NCBI GenBank assembly: GCA_963825565.1
Contig: CAWGTW010000011.1
Location: forward strand, 124,001 to 188,000
DNA from: JBFGCT01 sp963825565
Lineage (GTDB): Bacteria > Actinomycetota > Acidimicrobiia > Acidimicrobiales > Ilumatobacteraceae
Length of the DNA: 64,000 nt
Direction of reading: 5' to 3'
A program made the position numbers and the translations under genes. The notes under the pieces are model-generated. The model was given only the letters and a program-made list of their open reading frames with translations. It made no database searches and was not told where the DNA came from. Positions 36,109 through 45,543 of this stretch are shown in pieces; positions within the stretch are counted from its first letter, which is position 1; each line of letters begins with the position of its first letter.

Positions 36109-37464
36109 TCACAACGTCTTGCCGTCCTTCTGGAGTTCGCGGCGGATGCCGGCGAGCACGTCGCTCCGTCTGAGCACCTTGGAGTCCTCGCTCAGCGCCA
36201 TCAACGAGGCGTACCGAACGACGTTCATGATCGCGCCTCCCGTCAGCTCGTACTCACGGGCGAGTTCACCGAGGTCGAGCCCGTCCCCCAGCTCGGACTG
36301 TGGCGAGAACGACGCCCGCCACAGCGCCTCGCGCGCCGTCGGATCGGGCACCGGGAAGTGCACGATCGACTGGAACCGGCGGTTGAACGCGTCGTCGATC
36401 AGGCTGCGGAAGTTGGATGCCAGGATGACGACACCGGAGAAGTCCTCGATCCGCTGGAGCAGGTACGAGACCTCCTGGTTGGCGTATCGATCGTGTGCGT
36501 TGCCGACGTTGGTGCGCTTGCCGAAGAGCGCATCGGCCTCGTCGAAGAAGAGGATGCACTCCATGTTCTCGGCGCGATCGAACACCCGTTCCAAGTTCTT
36601 CTCGGTTTCGCCGATGTATTTCGAGACCACGCTGGCGAGCGCGATGCGATACACGTCGCGGTCGACCCGCTTCCCGAGCAGGGTCGCAGTCAACGTCTTG
36701 CCGGTTCCAGGGGGTCCGTAGAACAAGCACTTGTACCCCGGCCGCAGCCGGCGCCCGAGGCCCCAGTCGTCCATCAACGCCCGCTCGTGACGAACCCATG
36801 CTTCGAGTTCGCGGAGCTGATCGAGCGTCGACGGCGGCAGGACGAGATCTCCCCACTCCATCTCCGTCGAGATCAACTTGGCAGGGAAGTCACGGCTGTA
36901 GTCCGGCTTGCGCAGCGTCCCGGTCGTCAGGTAGTCGATGATCTCGTCGGCCAGCACGAGCTGACCGCTGACCAGCGGTTCACCGGGCGGCGCCGACTCG
37001 AGCCGGAGGATGTCGTGCCGTGCGAAGAAGTGCTCCCGGTCGAAGAGCTTCTGGCATTCCATGCGCCGTGCGAGGTCGTTGCCGGCGAGTAGGAACTGGA
37101 CGGTCTCCCCGGTCGGCAGAAACCCGCCGTGCATCCGCCCATTGACCCCTCCGAACTCGGTGAACCCGCGGCCACTCGACCCGCTCAGCCCGAAGAAGGG
37201 ATCGAGCAACTCGGGACGAAGGTGAGGCGCCAGCGCCAGGACGACCACGAGCCGTTCGGCCGGTTCGAGCTCGTAGTGAGCGACGAAGCTGGCGTAGATC
37301 GACCCGTCGTGTCCCACCGAGGGAGGGGGACGGTCGGCGAGCGACCGGACCGCCGGACCATCGACATCGGCGATCCGAGCAGCGATGACGTCCGCCAGCC
37401 AGCGCAGATCGCCGTCGAGCGCAGCCGCGTTCGCAGCCGCGGGATCGATGCTGTCCCTGCTCAC
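36109..37464 (-). CDS. eCIS AAA+ ATPase (Afp15/Pvc15-like)
   Basis: A GTG at 37464 overlaps the tape-measure stop (GTGA) and gives 451 residues; the frame further upstream is shadow. Walker A is YGPPGTGKT, Walker B ILFFDEADALF, sensor 1 VVILASNFRS and the arginine-finger region FNRRF. The N-terminal half has the winged region typical of eCIS ATPases (FVAHYELEPAERLVVVLALA). In PVC/Afp systems this ATPase is needed for maturation, probably of tail length or payload loading. It lies directly before the payload gene. Confidence 0.93.
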   Translation of the reverse strand: MSRDSIDPAAANAAALDGDLRWLADVIAARIADVDGPAVRSLADRPPPSVGHDGSIYASFVAHYELEPAERLVVVLALAPHLRPELLDPFFGLSGSSGRGFTEFGGVNGRMHGGFLPTGETVQFLLAGNDLARRMECQKLFDREHFFARHDILRLESAPPGEPLVSGQLVLADEIIDYLTTGTLRKPDYSRDFPAKLISTEMEWGDLVLPPSTLDQLRELEAWVRHERALMDDWGLGRRLRPGYKCLFYGPPGTGKTLTATLLGKRVDRDVYRIALASVVSKYIGETEKNLERVFDRAENMECILFFDEADALFGKRTNVGNAHDRYANQEVSYLLQRIEDFSGVVILASNFRSLIDDAFNRRFQSIVHFPVPDPTAREALWRASFSPQSELGDGLDLGELAREYELTGGAIMNVVRYASLMALSEDSKVLRRSDVLAGIRRELQKDGKTL

Positions 37465-39278
37465 CACTCGACCATCACCACCTCGTCGATCCATGGCAGC
37501 GCGATCACACCGACGCCCCACGGAAGTCGATCGAGCAGGACGTCGAAGGCGCTCCGAGGCACCAGCAGCGTCCACCCCATCGCCTCGAGCGAGAGCCGCC
37601 CCTCCCGTTGCAGGAACGTCGAGCGAAGCCCATCGGCCGACGTGCTGCCGAGTGCTCCCCAACGTTCGATCACCGAGACGAGCAACTCGTCGACCTCGGC
37701 CCGTTCAATGTCGGTCGGGTCGAGCTCTGCGGCAAGCGTCTCGTCGAGCGGCCACCCGCACAGCAGCTTGTTCAGCGGGAGGTCCTGTTCCGGGCAGTCG
37801 GTCGATCCGGTGACGGCGTACTGCAGCAGGAGCACTCCGCGCTCCTGCGCCGCACGGTCGCGGAACCGGCGATGCTCGAGGAGACCGGAATTGCCGAAGA
37901 ACGACACGAGGAACGGCCACAGCAGCACGAGCCCGGCATTGCCGACGTAGATGGCATCCCCGGCGCCGAGTCGGGCTGCTGGGATTCGGTCGCCGTCGAT
38001 CGAAGCTCCCCCAGGCGCAGCACCGAGCCGCTGCTCCTCGGCTGGGTCGACGATGCCCGTGTCCGCGACATCGGTCGGCCGAGCGATGTCGGTCGGCGCC
38101 GCCGGCCGGTCGGCGCGGCCGTCGTCGGCGGTCGGCGCTGGCTGCTCGTCCTGGGCGGTCGCTGCGTCGGGTGGAGCGCTCGGGAGCACCTCCGAGGACC
38201 CCTCGGGTCGGACCGATCGCGGTTGCTCGGGGCGAGCTGGGCTGTCAGCGTCACGCACCGCCGCTGGGTGATCGCCGCTGACATCGCCGCCCGCATCTCG
38301 CGGCGACCGCTCCGCAACGAACGAATCGGTGATGCTGCGGGGCGCGGCTCCTCCCCCGGGAGCGGGCGCTCCGCTCCCCGGACGGTCGGGTTCGGTCGTG
38401 ACTGCAGCGTCGGGCGCGGTCGGGGGTCTGCCCGACTCGACCGCCGGCGTGCCGTCCGCCCTCGACCTCGCCCCCAGCCACGCCAGCACGGCGGGCGGCA
38501 GTGACGGATCGCCTGCTGACAACCACCGATCGAGGTCGTCAGCCGCAGGCGACGCGGTGGAAACGAGCAGATGGTCGAGCAGCGAAGCGACCGACGCACG
38601 GTCCGCTGAGCGCAACCACAGCAACGCCCGCGTCCGGATCTCGCGTGCCGCAGCCGCATCGGGGGACGCTGTCGTGACCAACCCGATCCAGCCGTCGATC
38701 GCGTCGGTGATGTCGTCGGCACCGTCGGACACGAGCAACTCGACGGTCGATCGGTATGTCTCGCGCGAGAACTGCGCGACCAGCCGTTCCACCGCCGCGG
38801 CACCGGAGCGGCGCACGAGCCTGCCGACGTCCTCCGGTCGGGATTCGGTCAGCTCGCGGAACAACCGCTCGGGGTCGGCGCGCGACGGGGCGGACGCGTA
38901 CCACGGCATCACCCCGCGATCGAGGAAGTCGGCGATCGTCCCGAGCGGGCCCGACGATGGTTCCACGGACTCGACCGTCGGCCGGCCGGTCGTGCGGGCC
39001 TGATCGAGCAAGGGGGGAAGAAGGGTCCGGAGCTCGTCCTCGAGGCGATCGGCGAGGTGCGAAGCGATCGACTCGGGCGCGATCCAGCCGACATCGACGA
39101 CGAGACGATCGAGACGCACTACTTCGTCCTCGGCCACCAACGAGCTGAACAATTCCTCGAGCATCGGCACCACGGCGCGCTCGTGGACGTCCTCGACGGC
39201 CGACATCGCTCGTTGCGCGGCAAGGTCGGTCGGTGCGCTCACCTCGAGGGTCTGGACCTGGATCACGTGGTTCTGCAC
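37461..39278 (-). CDS. eCIS tape-measure protein (CIS_TMP, Afp14-like)
   Basis: The GTG at 39278 is preceded by GGGAGAG. The 605-residue protein has the conserved C-terminal block of contractile-injection tape measures: VGNAGLVLLWPFLVSFFGNS, LLLQYAVTGSTDCPEQDLPL and NKLLCGWPLDE. The middle (about residues 280-420) is Pro/Ala/Asp-rich and probably disordered. It sets tube length, though much shorter than phage tape measures, as expected for eCIS. Start and stop are tightly packed with neighbours. Confidence 0.9.
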   Translation of the reverse strand: MQNHVIQVQTLEVSAPTDLAAQRAMSAVEDVHERAVVPMLEELFSSLVAEDEVVRLDRLVVDVGWIAPESIASHLADRLEDELRTLLPPLLDQARTTGRPTVESVEPSSGPLGTIADFLDRGVMPWYASAPSRADPERLFRELTESRPEDVGRLVRRSGAAAVERLVAQFSRETYRSTVELLVSDGADDITDAIDGWIGLVTTASPDAAAAREIRTRALLWLRSADRASVASLLDHLLVSTASPAADDLDRWLSAGDPSLPPAVLAWLGARSRADGTPAVESGRPPTAPDAAVTTEPDRPGSGAPAPGGGAAPRSITDSFVAERSPRDAGGDVSGDHPAAVRDADSPARPEQPRSVRPEGSSEVLPSAPPDAATAQDEQPAPTADDGRADRPAAPTDIARPTDVADTGIVDPAEEQRLGAAPGGASIDGDRIPAARLGAGDAIYVGNAGLVLLWPFLVSFFGNSGLLEHRRFRDRAAQERGVLLLQYAVTGSTDCPEQDLPLNKLLCGWPLDETLAAELDPTDIERAEVDELLVSVIERWGALGSTSADGLRSTFLQREGRLSLEAMGWTLLVPRSAFDVLLDRLPWGVGVIALPWIDEVVMVEW

Positions 39279-39302
39279 GTCGCGCTCTCTCCCGTTCGCC
39301 GC

Positions 39303-42300
39303 TTACGGCAACTCGATCCGCACATCCTTCAACCCGTCGCCGGCTGCGATCTCGACGCGAACCGGCGGCACCCGTTTCTCCGGATCCCGGACGAAGTAGA
39401 CGCCGGGTTCCAGACCGGCGAGCTCGAACGCACCGCGCGCATCACCGACGACATTCGTGAACGGCGCCATGCGCGGCCCGCGGGCGATGTCGAGGACGAC
39501 ACCCGAGGCCCGGCCGGCTCCGATGTTCACGGTGCCACGGATGCCGGGACCCCGCTCCCCGAAGACGAGTGACCCGTCGACGGTCGTACCCGGGCGCACC
39601 TCGACGGTGCGCCTGGTCGTCGCATTCCGATCGATACGCCCACTGACCACGTGCCGCCCCGGTTGCACCTCGAAGACGAACTCGGGATCGGCAGTCTGCT
39701 CCTGCTCGCCGTCATCCACCCAGACCAACGCCTGCGTCGGCCGACCGTCGAGGGTGACCGTGCCGACGATGGTCCCCCGTTCGGGTGCTGGCTCCGGTTC
39801 GGGTTCCGGAACGATCGCCTCCGGTCGCTGCAAGATGACGACGACACCGCGGTCGGACCCGCACCTGTGAGCGAGCTCGTAGGAGAACCGATCGATCGCG
39901 CCGGGGATCGGGCCGTCGATCTGGTACCGGACCCGTCCCTCCTCGATCAGCTCGACGCGACCGCCCAGCTCCGACTCCTCCTCGGGCTTGACCTCGACCG
40001 CTCGGCCGGTCGGCTCGTCGATGTCGCAGTCGTTGGCGAGCACGTCGATCACGAACGACAGCTCAGCCCGATCCGCCTCGACGAGATCGACGACCACGAC
40101 GTCGACGTGGGCGATCGGCGGGAGACAGAGGTCGTCGACATCGACGGGGCAGCAGCACGGCACCCTGCCCGCCAAGCTGAAGTCACCAACCACCTCGCCG
40201 TCATCGCACACGAGGACGAAGGTGCCGCCCTGCGCGACCCCGGCGAGATGCTCGAGACCGGGCGCCCGCCGCGCGTAGTCCGCGAGCACCGCCGCCCCGC
40301 GAGCGCGGACCTCCTCGTAACACGCGGACACCGCATCCAACGCGGGTCGGGTGCAGGCGAGCTGGTTCGACAGTCCGGCGATGCCGGCGCGGAGCGCTGC
40401 GAACTGATCGACGTGCTCGTCCGCACGACTGCTCGCGGCGGCGATCACGGTCGACCCGCTCGCCAGGAGGTCGAGGGCGGCGAGATCGGCGGCGAGGGTC
40501 ACGAAGCGAGCCTTGAACGTCGCATGGTTGAACCCGCACAGCGCCTTGGGGAGCTCGTGCAGCATGCCCCCCGCCGAGTGACGGAGTCGCTCCGCCGACA
40601 GTACGAGCGTCGCCCAGTCCAGCCCCGAGACGACCGCGCCCTCGGGGGGCGCTTCCAGGATGTCAGGTCCGGGCAGCCTGCTGAGCAGCCCCTCGATCGC
40701 CCCGAGCGTGCAGAGCAGCTCGGCGCGGGCGACCAGATAGTCGGCCTCGAGGTGGCCCGTGTCGCACAGCAGCGGCCGGCGACACCGCCGTTCCCGCCAC
40801 GCTGGGATCAGGTCTCCCGACGCCGCGTCCTGCGCCGCGTCGAGCTCCTCGAGCAAGCCGGCCACGATCCTGCTCGTCCCCACGACATCGATGTCCGCCG
40901 ACCAGAGCTCGCGGAATCGTGCCCAGAAGCTTCGCCACAGCTGGTCTGCTCCTCGCAGTACGTCGAGCGCACCGACCACGTCGTCGGTCTCGGTCTCGTC
41001 GATCGCGTCGACCGACAGCGGGACGAGCTCGAACTCCACGTTGTGCTGACGGCGCAGGCCGACGATCTCGTCCGCTGCCTCGTCACACCCCATGCCGACG
41101 TGGCCCTCGATGCGGATCAACGAGCTCCTCGAGTAGTCGTAGTCCACGTCGGCGAGCTCGCCGTCACCGGCTCCCCAGACGGTCACCGCGGTGCAGCACG
41201 TCGTCGGATGCCACAGCTCCACGAGTTCCTTGGTTCGCTTGTAGAAGAAGGGGAGCGCGCGGTGCCCCAGTGGCGACCGCTCGGTCTGGCTCGGTGTGAG
41301 CCGGACCTCTCCTCGCCCGGCCTCCTCGCCGAACGACACCGCCCGGCCCATCGCCCCGATGCGGTCGAAGAGCTGACGGACGCGCCGACGGTCGCCCTCG
41401 GCGACATCGCGCACCGGCGACGCCGACCAGTGGTGCCGGTAGCCCTCGGCCCCACCGATCGCCCCGAGAAGCAGGTGGCGCGGATGATCGGTGGCGGGTG
41501 CGCACGTCCCGACGAGCTCGCAGGCAGCGGTGACCATCTCGTCGTGGGCGGTCGCCAGATCCTTGACGAAGTCGTAGGCGTACTGTCGCTGCGTGCCGTC
41601 CGCTTCGACGCCTGCGATCGCGTCCCGTACCGCGTCCGCCCCGTTCGATCCGATCCCGAGGTAGGGACCGTAACGGTCGAACGCCTCGCCGATCGCCTCG
41701 GCGAGATCGTCAGCCACCTCGCGGACGAGCCGTGCGTACGCGTCGGCGAGCGCGCTCGCATCGTCGATGTCGGTGGGCGGGAGCACCGTGTGCAGCCGCC
41801 TGATGGCGAGCGGCGCAGGCCGTTCGTGTCGACACTCGACCAACGCGGTGAGATCGCCCTGGTCGAGCAGCAGCACCCGCGGCTCGTGCACCACGTTGCG
41901 GCCCTCGTTGTCGCAGTCGGTCACCAGGCACGAGTCGAGCTCGACCGACGTCCGCTCCAGGTAGATCGCCACCACCTTGCCGGTCAGGACGACGTTGGTG
42001 AGCTTCCTCGCGTCGGACGGCTTCTCGCCACCGGGCCAGTCGCCCGAGTCGAGCAGCTCGACGAGCTTGAGTTGGCCGGCCAGGTCGCCGCTGTGCTGCC
42101 ATGGCTCGTACGCGGGCGTCCCGAACTCATCATGTTCCGGGTCGACGTAGGGCCGGTAGTGATCGTAGGAGGCGCGTTCGACGACGTCGATCAGGTGGCC
42201 ATCGGACGTGACGCCGAAGCCGGGTCCGACGTCGACGACGAGTGCCGACCGTTCGATGCTCAGTCCGCACGCGATCCCGGTCCCGATGAGGCGGACGCGG

Positions 42301-42407
42301 CTTCGCCGCGTCTGGTCGTCGAGGTAGCTCCGCAGCTGGTTGAGCTGCGTGCTCGTCAGGATCTGGTTCGGAACGAAGTCCGGATACACGGTCGGCATGG
42401 GTTCCAT
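39303..42407 (-). CDS. Large eCIS-associated protein with Ig-like and carboxypeptidase-regulatory-like domains
   Basis: The ATG at 42407 follows a GAGGGAGA site. Of the 1034 residues, the N-terminus (FVPNQILTSTQLNQLRSYLD, then LIGTGIACGLSI) forms a conserved domain seen in some non-Afp eCIS clusters. A long helical middle carries several Cys residues. Near 790-880 is a cadherin/Big_9-like domain (VLANDCDIDEPTGRAVEV), and the C-terminus holds two carboxypeptidase-regulatory-like beta sandwiches (GTIVGTVTLDGRPTQALVWV; GAFELAGLEPGVYFV). It occupies the position of the fibre gene between baseplate and tape measure, so an exterior adhesin or fibre role is inferred. Confidence 0.6.
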   Translation of the reverse strand: MEPMPTVYPDFVPNQILTSTQLNQLRSYLDDQTRRSRVRLIGTGIACGLSIERSALVVDVGPGFGVTSDGHLIDVVERASYDHYRPYVDPEHDEFGTPAYEPWQHSGDLAGQLKLVELLDSGDWPGGEKPSDARKLTNVVLTGKVVAIYLERTSVELDSCLVTDCDNEGRNVVHEPRVLLLDQGDLTALVECRHERPAPLAIRRLHTVLPPTDIDDASALADAYARLVREVADDLAEAIGEAFDRYGPYLGIGSNGADAVRDAIAGVEADGTQRQYAYDFVKDLATAHDEMVTAACELVGTCAPATDHPRHLLLGAIGGAEGYRHHWSASPVRDVAEGDRRRVRQLFDRIGAMGRAVSFGEEAGRGEVRLTPSQTERSPLGHRALPFFYKRTKELVELWHPTTCCTAVTVWGAGDGELADVDYDYSRSSLIRIEGHVGMGCDEAADEIVGLRRQHNVEFELVPLSVDAIDETETDDVVGALDVLRGADQLWRSFWARFRELWSADIDVVGTSRIVAGLLEELDAAQDAASGDLIPAWRERRCRRPLLCDTGHLEADYLVARAELLCTLGAIEGLLSRLPGPDILEAPPEGAVVSGLDWATLVLSAERLRHSAGGMLHELPKALCGFNHATFKARFVTLAADLAALDLLASGSTVIAAASSRADEHVDQFAALRAGIAGLSNQLACTRPALDAVSACYEEVRARGAAVLADYARRAPGLEHLAGVAQGGTFVLVCDDGEVVGDFSLAGRVPCCCPVDVDDLCLPPIAHVDVVVVDLVEADRAELSFVIDVLANDCDIDEPTGRAVEVKPEEESELGGRVELIEEGRVRYQIDGPIPGAIDRFSYELAHRCGSDRGVVVILQRPEAIVPEPEPEPAPERGTIVGTVTLDGRPTQALVWVDDGEQEQTADPEFVFEVQPGRHVVSGRIDRNATTRRTVEVRPGTTVDGSLVFGERGPGIRGTVNIGAGRASGVVLDIARGPRMAPFTNVVGDARGAFELAGLEPGVYFVRDPEKRVPPVRVEIAAGDGLKDVRIELP

Positions 42408-42426
42408 GGTTTCTCCCTCGCCCCTT

Positions 42427-45400
42427 TCAGAAGGTCCCGAGACTGGTGTGGTTCAGGGTCACCGCCGGCTCGTCGCCGCCCACGGCGTCGGCCGCGTGCA
42501 GGCGAGCGACCGGATAGACGTTGACGAGGCCCTCGATCATCTCGATCAGGCCGGCCAACTTTTCGCCGTAGGCAGGCGTCGCCGCCTCCCGCTCGGTCAG
42601 GCTCTCGACCGGCTTGACGAGGTCGGCGAGCGCGAGCGCCCATCGCTCGTAGGAATCCTCGAACCGGCGCATCTGATCGTGGCTGATCCAGCAGATCTTC
42701 AACAGCACGTGCGCCGGTGCTTCCGCCCGCAGCGTCCGCTCGACCAGCCGCCGGAAGTTGAGGTTCTGGAACCTGGCGGGCCACGAGGGCAGCACCACGG
42801 TCACGCGGAACGAGTACGGATCACGGGCTTCGGTCCGACCGGGCGCGGACTCGTCACGCAGCTGCACCGACATCATGCGATCGGCGGCGCGGCGCGGCCG
42901 GAGCAGCACGTGCTCCACCACGTGGAAGCCCTCGGCGGCGGCGCACTCGCCGAAGTAGCCGATCACCTCATCGAGGGCGTCCTCGCTCAGCGTGCCGATG
43001 ACACCGCATTCCTTGTCGCCACGACGTACGACCAGCTCGTGGTCGGCGGCTCCGCCCTCGCCGTCGGCGGCCGCGGCGCGGTAGTTGGCGCGGTCACCGC
43101 CGACCGACAGCGCGAGGTCGAGCAGCACCTCGGTCGACTCGCGCGACTCACAGGAGATGCTCTCGAAGATCGGGCTCGCGGTCGGGTCGTCAGCGGCGAT
43201 CTGGAACCGATGGCGGCCGTCGGGGGTGTCGATGATCGTGACGCGGGTGCCGGCGAACCTGCGGCGCCTGATGTCGTCGATCCCGAGCAGCCCGTACACG
43301 CGACGCTGGAGCCCGGTCAGGTTGTCCGGCTCGGAGCCGTCGAAGGCCGGGCGTCGATAGTCGAAACCGGTCGCCCGCCGACTGCCGATCTGGGGATAGT
43401 GCTCGAGGAAGCGCCGCTTGTCCGCGATCACGTCGTCGTGCTCTGCGTCGAGTGCCCGGCCGTACATCAGCAGGCTGTACTCGGTGAAGTCCTCGGCGAA
43501 TCGGGCGATCAGATGATCGAGGAACCGCCCCCGCCGCTCACCGGCCTCGGCCGCAGTCTCGACCAGGTCGTCGAGGACGGCCTGCGGATCGGTGAGCACG
43601 TCCGCGGAATAGACGTCGGTCGCCCATCCGGCATCGAGTCCGACCGGCTGGGTGAAGTACGTGCGTCTGGCGCTGTCGTCCCACGAGAACAGGTGGCCGA
43701 CGTGGGCGAGCTGTGCGAGGTAGTTGGCCAACAACTGCTCGAAGAACATCAGGTAGGCCTTGAGCTGTTTGGACTGGGCCGCACGGGTCTCCCCGAGCGA
43801 GGTCGGCACCTTCCTCGGGCCGGCGAAGTAGTTGCCTGGCAGGTCGTGCTGCATCGGGTGGTACGTGTCGACGTTGCGCGCCCGCCCGACCGGAACCGGC
43901 AGGTCCCGCTCGTGCTCGGTGAGCTTCCCCCGCAGCCTCGACGGTCGGTTCATCTCCAGCAGCTCGCGGAGCCGCTCGCGACTCGGGTAGTACGGGAGGC
44001 CGTCCTTGTACGCGACGAGCTTGGACCGTTCCACGGAGAAGACCGGCGACCGGTACCGGTCGGTCGCCAGGGTCAGCAGCCAGTCGGCCCGCGTCCGCAA
44101 CTCGCCGTCGACGAAGCTGAGCAACGAAGCGTTCTTCACGGAGACCACGCCCTCTTCGTCCATGATGAGATCGATGAGGTCGGACATCCGGATCTCGCAC
44201 ATCCGCGTCATCGCTCGGAACTGCTCGTCGTCGATGAAGCCGTGATCGAGGATCGGACCCTCGAAGATCTCGGCGATCGACCGGCCCTCGTCGAGGAGCT
44301 CGTCGATGGTGAAGAAGTCGACCGCCGGCGACACGTGCGCACGCAATCGGGCGAAGACCCCTGCGACGACCGCCTCAACGTCGGCGTCCGGTCGGAGTTC
44401 GATGTCGGCACAGAGCGCGACCTCCTCGGTCGCCGCGTCCCTGACGGCGATCAGGTCCTCTCCGAGATTTCGATCGGCCTGGATCCGGTCGTACACGGCG
44501 CTGCGCACCCCCTGACGGGTGAGCGTGCCGGGATCGTCGTCGCCCTGCTCGGTGACGAAGTCGACCTCGACGTCGTAGAAGAAGTAGTGGTTTCTGGTCG
44601 GCTGACCGCGGTTCTCCGCCGCCGTGTAGCTGAGCGGTGCATCGGCGGGGGCCGCCCGGGCTCGGCGGTCCCGGAAGAGCTCGACGGTCGAGCCCTCGCA
44701 GTCGAGTTGGTAGCCGCCCCCGGCAGGGAGCTCGAAATCGAGTGGGATGCGCGTCTTCTCCTCGGCCACCGCGACCTGGTGAACGACCTGCTGCGTCGTC
44801 GCGCCCGACCGACGCAGGTTGACGACGACGGTGCCGGGACGTTGCGCGTAGACGCTCACTGCGACCAGCCGCAACGCACGGCGCGCTTGGAGGCGCATGA
44901 CCCGGCCGCTGGTCCTGATGTACTCGCCCGTCGATCTGTCCTTCGGTTCGACGACGATCGGCTGCTGGGTCGCGACCGTGTCCTCGTACTCGATCAGCAC
45001 GTCGTACAACCCGTTCAGTGGCGGGTTCTGGCTCGACGGCACACCAGCGCCCGGCTGACGACGGACCAGCTCGCGGCGCTCCTCGTCGACCCAGAAGGCG
45101 AAGTCGCTGCTCGTGTTGCGTTCCACCCAGGCGTTGCGGACGCCCGGGACGTCGACCAGCCGCTTGCGAAGATCGTCGAACGTCACCGGGTGGCACGTGA
45201 GCACGCTGAGGGCCTTGTGGAACTGATGCTCCTCCAGGCCGATGACCCGCTTGCCGCCAACCTCGTCGGTGAGGAGATCGGCCATGTCGTAGCCGGCGCG
45301 ATAGCCGACATCGGTGATCGCGTAGCAGGCGAGTTCGAGCAGGGTGATGCCCGGGTCGTGGATGTTGTAGTCGGTCCAGAGACGGTGCCCGAGGCGTTGG

Positions 45401-45543
45401 ATGTGTTCGATGCCCTCCTTCCGCAGGAGCGCGAAGTCCTCCGCCGGCAGCATCGTGCGGCCCTTGACCACGACGGGCGACTCGAGGTCGCCGGACGCGG
45501 CGCCCCTCGCCGCGGTCCCCGGAGCGGTCGACGCGTCGGTCAT
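42427..45543 (-). CDS. Large baseplate wedge protein (Afp12-like)
   Basis: The ATG at 45543 overlaps the previous stop (ATGA), giving 1038 residues. The N-terminal RLWTDYNIHDPGITLLELAC is the hallmark of the second large eCIS baseplate component, related to gp6/Afp12. VTFDDLRKRLVDVPGVRNAW and FFYDVEVDFVTE continue the baseplate-J-like pattern, and EGFHVVEHVLLRPR marks the conserved C-terminal part. It would form wedges around the hub with the J protein encoded just upstream. Confidence 0.88.
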   Translation of the reverse strand: MTDASTAPGTAARGAASGDLESPVVVKGRTMLPAEDFALLRKEGIEHIQRLGHRLWTDYNIHDPGITLLELACYAITDVGYRAGYDMADLLTDEVGGKRVIGLEEHQFHKALSVLTCHPVTFDDLRKRLVDVPGVRNAWVERNTSSDFAFWVDEERRELVRRQPGAGVPSSQNPPLNGLYDVLIEYEDTVATQQPIVVEPKDRSTGEYIRTSGRVMRLQARRALRLVAVSVYAQRPGTVVVNLRRSGATTQQVVHQVAVAEEKTRIPLDFELPAGGGYQLDCEGSTVELFRDRRARAAPADAPLSYTAAENRGQPTRNHYFFYDVEVDFVTEQGDDDPGTLTRQGVRSAVYDRIQADRNLGEDLIAVRDAATEEVALCADIELRPDADVEAVVAGVFARLRAHVSPAVDFFTIDELLDEGRSIAEIFEGPILDHGFIDDEQFRAMTRMCEIRMSDLIDLIMDEEGVVSVKNASLLSFVDGELRTRADWLLTLATDRYRSPVFSVERSKLVAYKDGLPYYPSRERLRELLEMNRPSRLRGKLTEHERDLPVPVGRARNVDTYHPMQHDLPGNYFAGPRKVPTSLGETRAAQSKQLKAYLMFFEQLLANYLAQLAHVGHLFSWDDSARRTYFTQPVGLDAGWATDVYSADVLTDPQAVLDDLVETAAEAGERRGRFLDHLIARFAEDFTEYSLLMYGRALDAEHDDVIADKRRFLEHYPQIGSRRATGFDYRRPAFDGSEPDNLTGLQRRVYGLLGIDDIRRRRFAGTRVTIIDTPDGRHRFQIAADDPTASPIFESISCESRESTEVLLDLALSVGGDRANYRAAAADGEGGAADHELVVRRGDKECGVIGTLSEDALDEVIGYFGECAAAEGFHVVEHVLLRPRRAADRMMSVQLRDESAPGRTEARDPYSFRVTVVLPSWPARFQNLNFRRLVERTLRAEAPAHVLLKICWISHDQMRRFEDSYERWALALADLVKPVESLTEREAATPAYGEKLAGLIEMIEGLVNVYPVARLHAADAVGGDEPAVTLNHTSLGTF

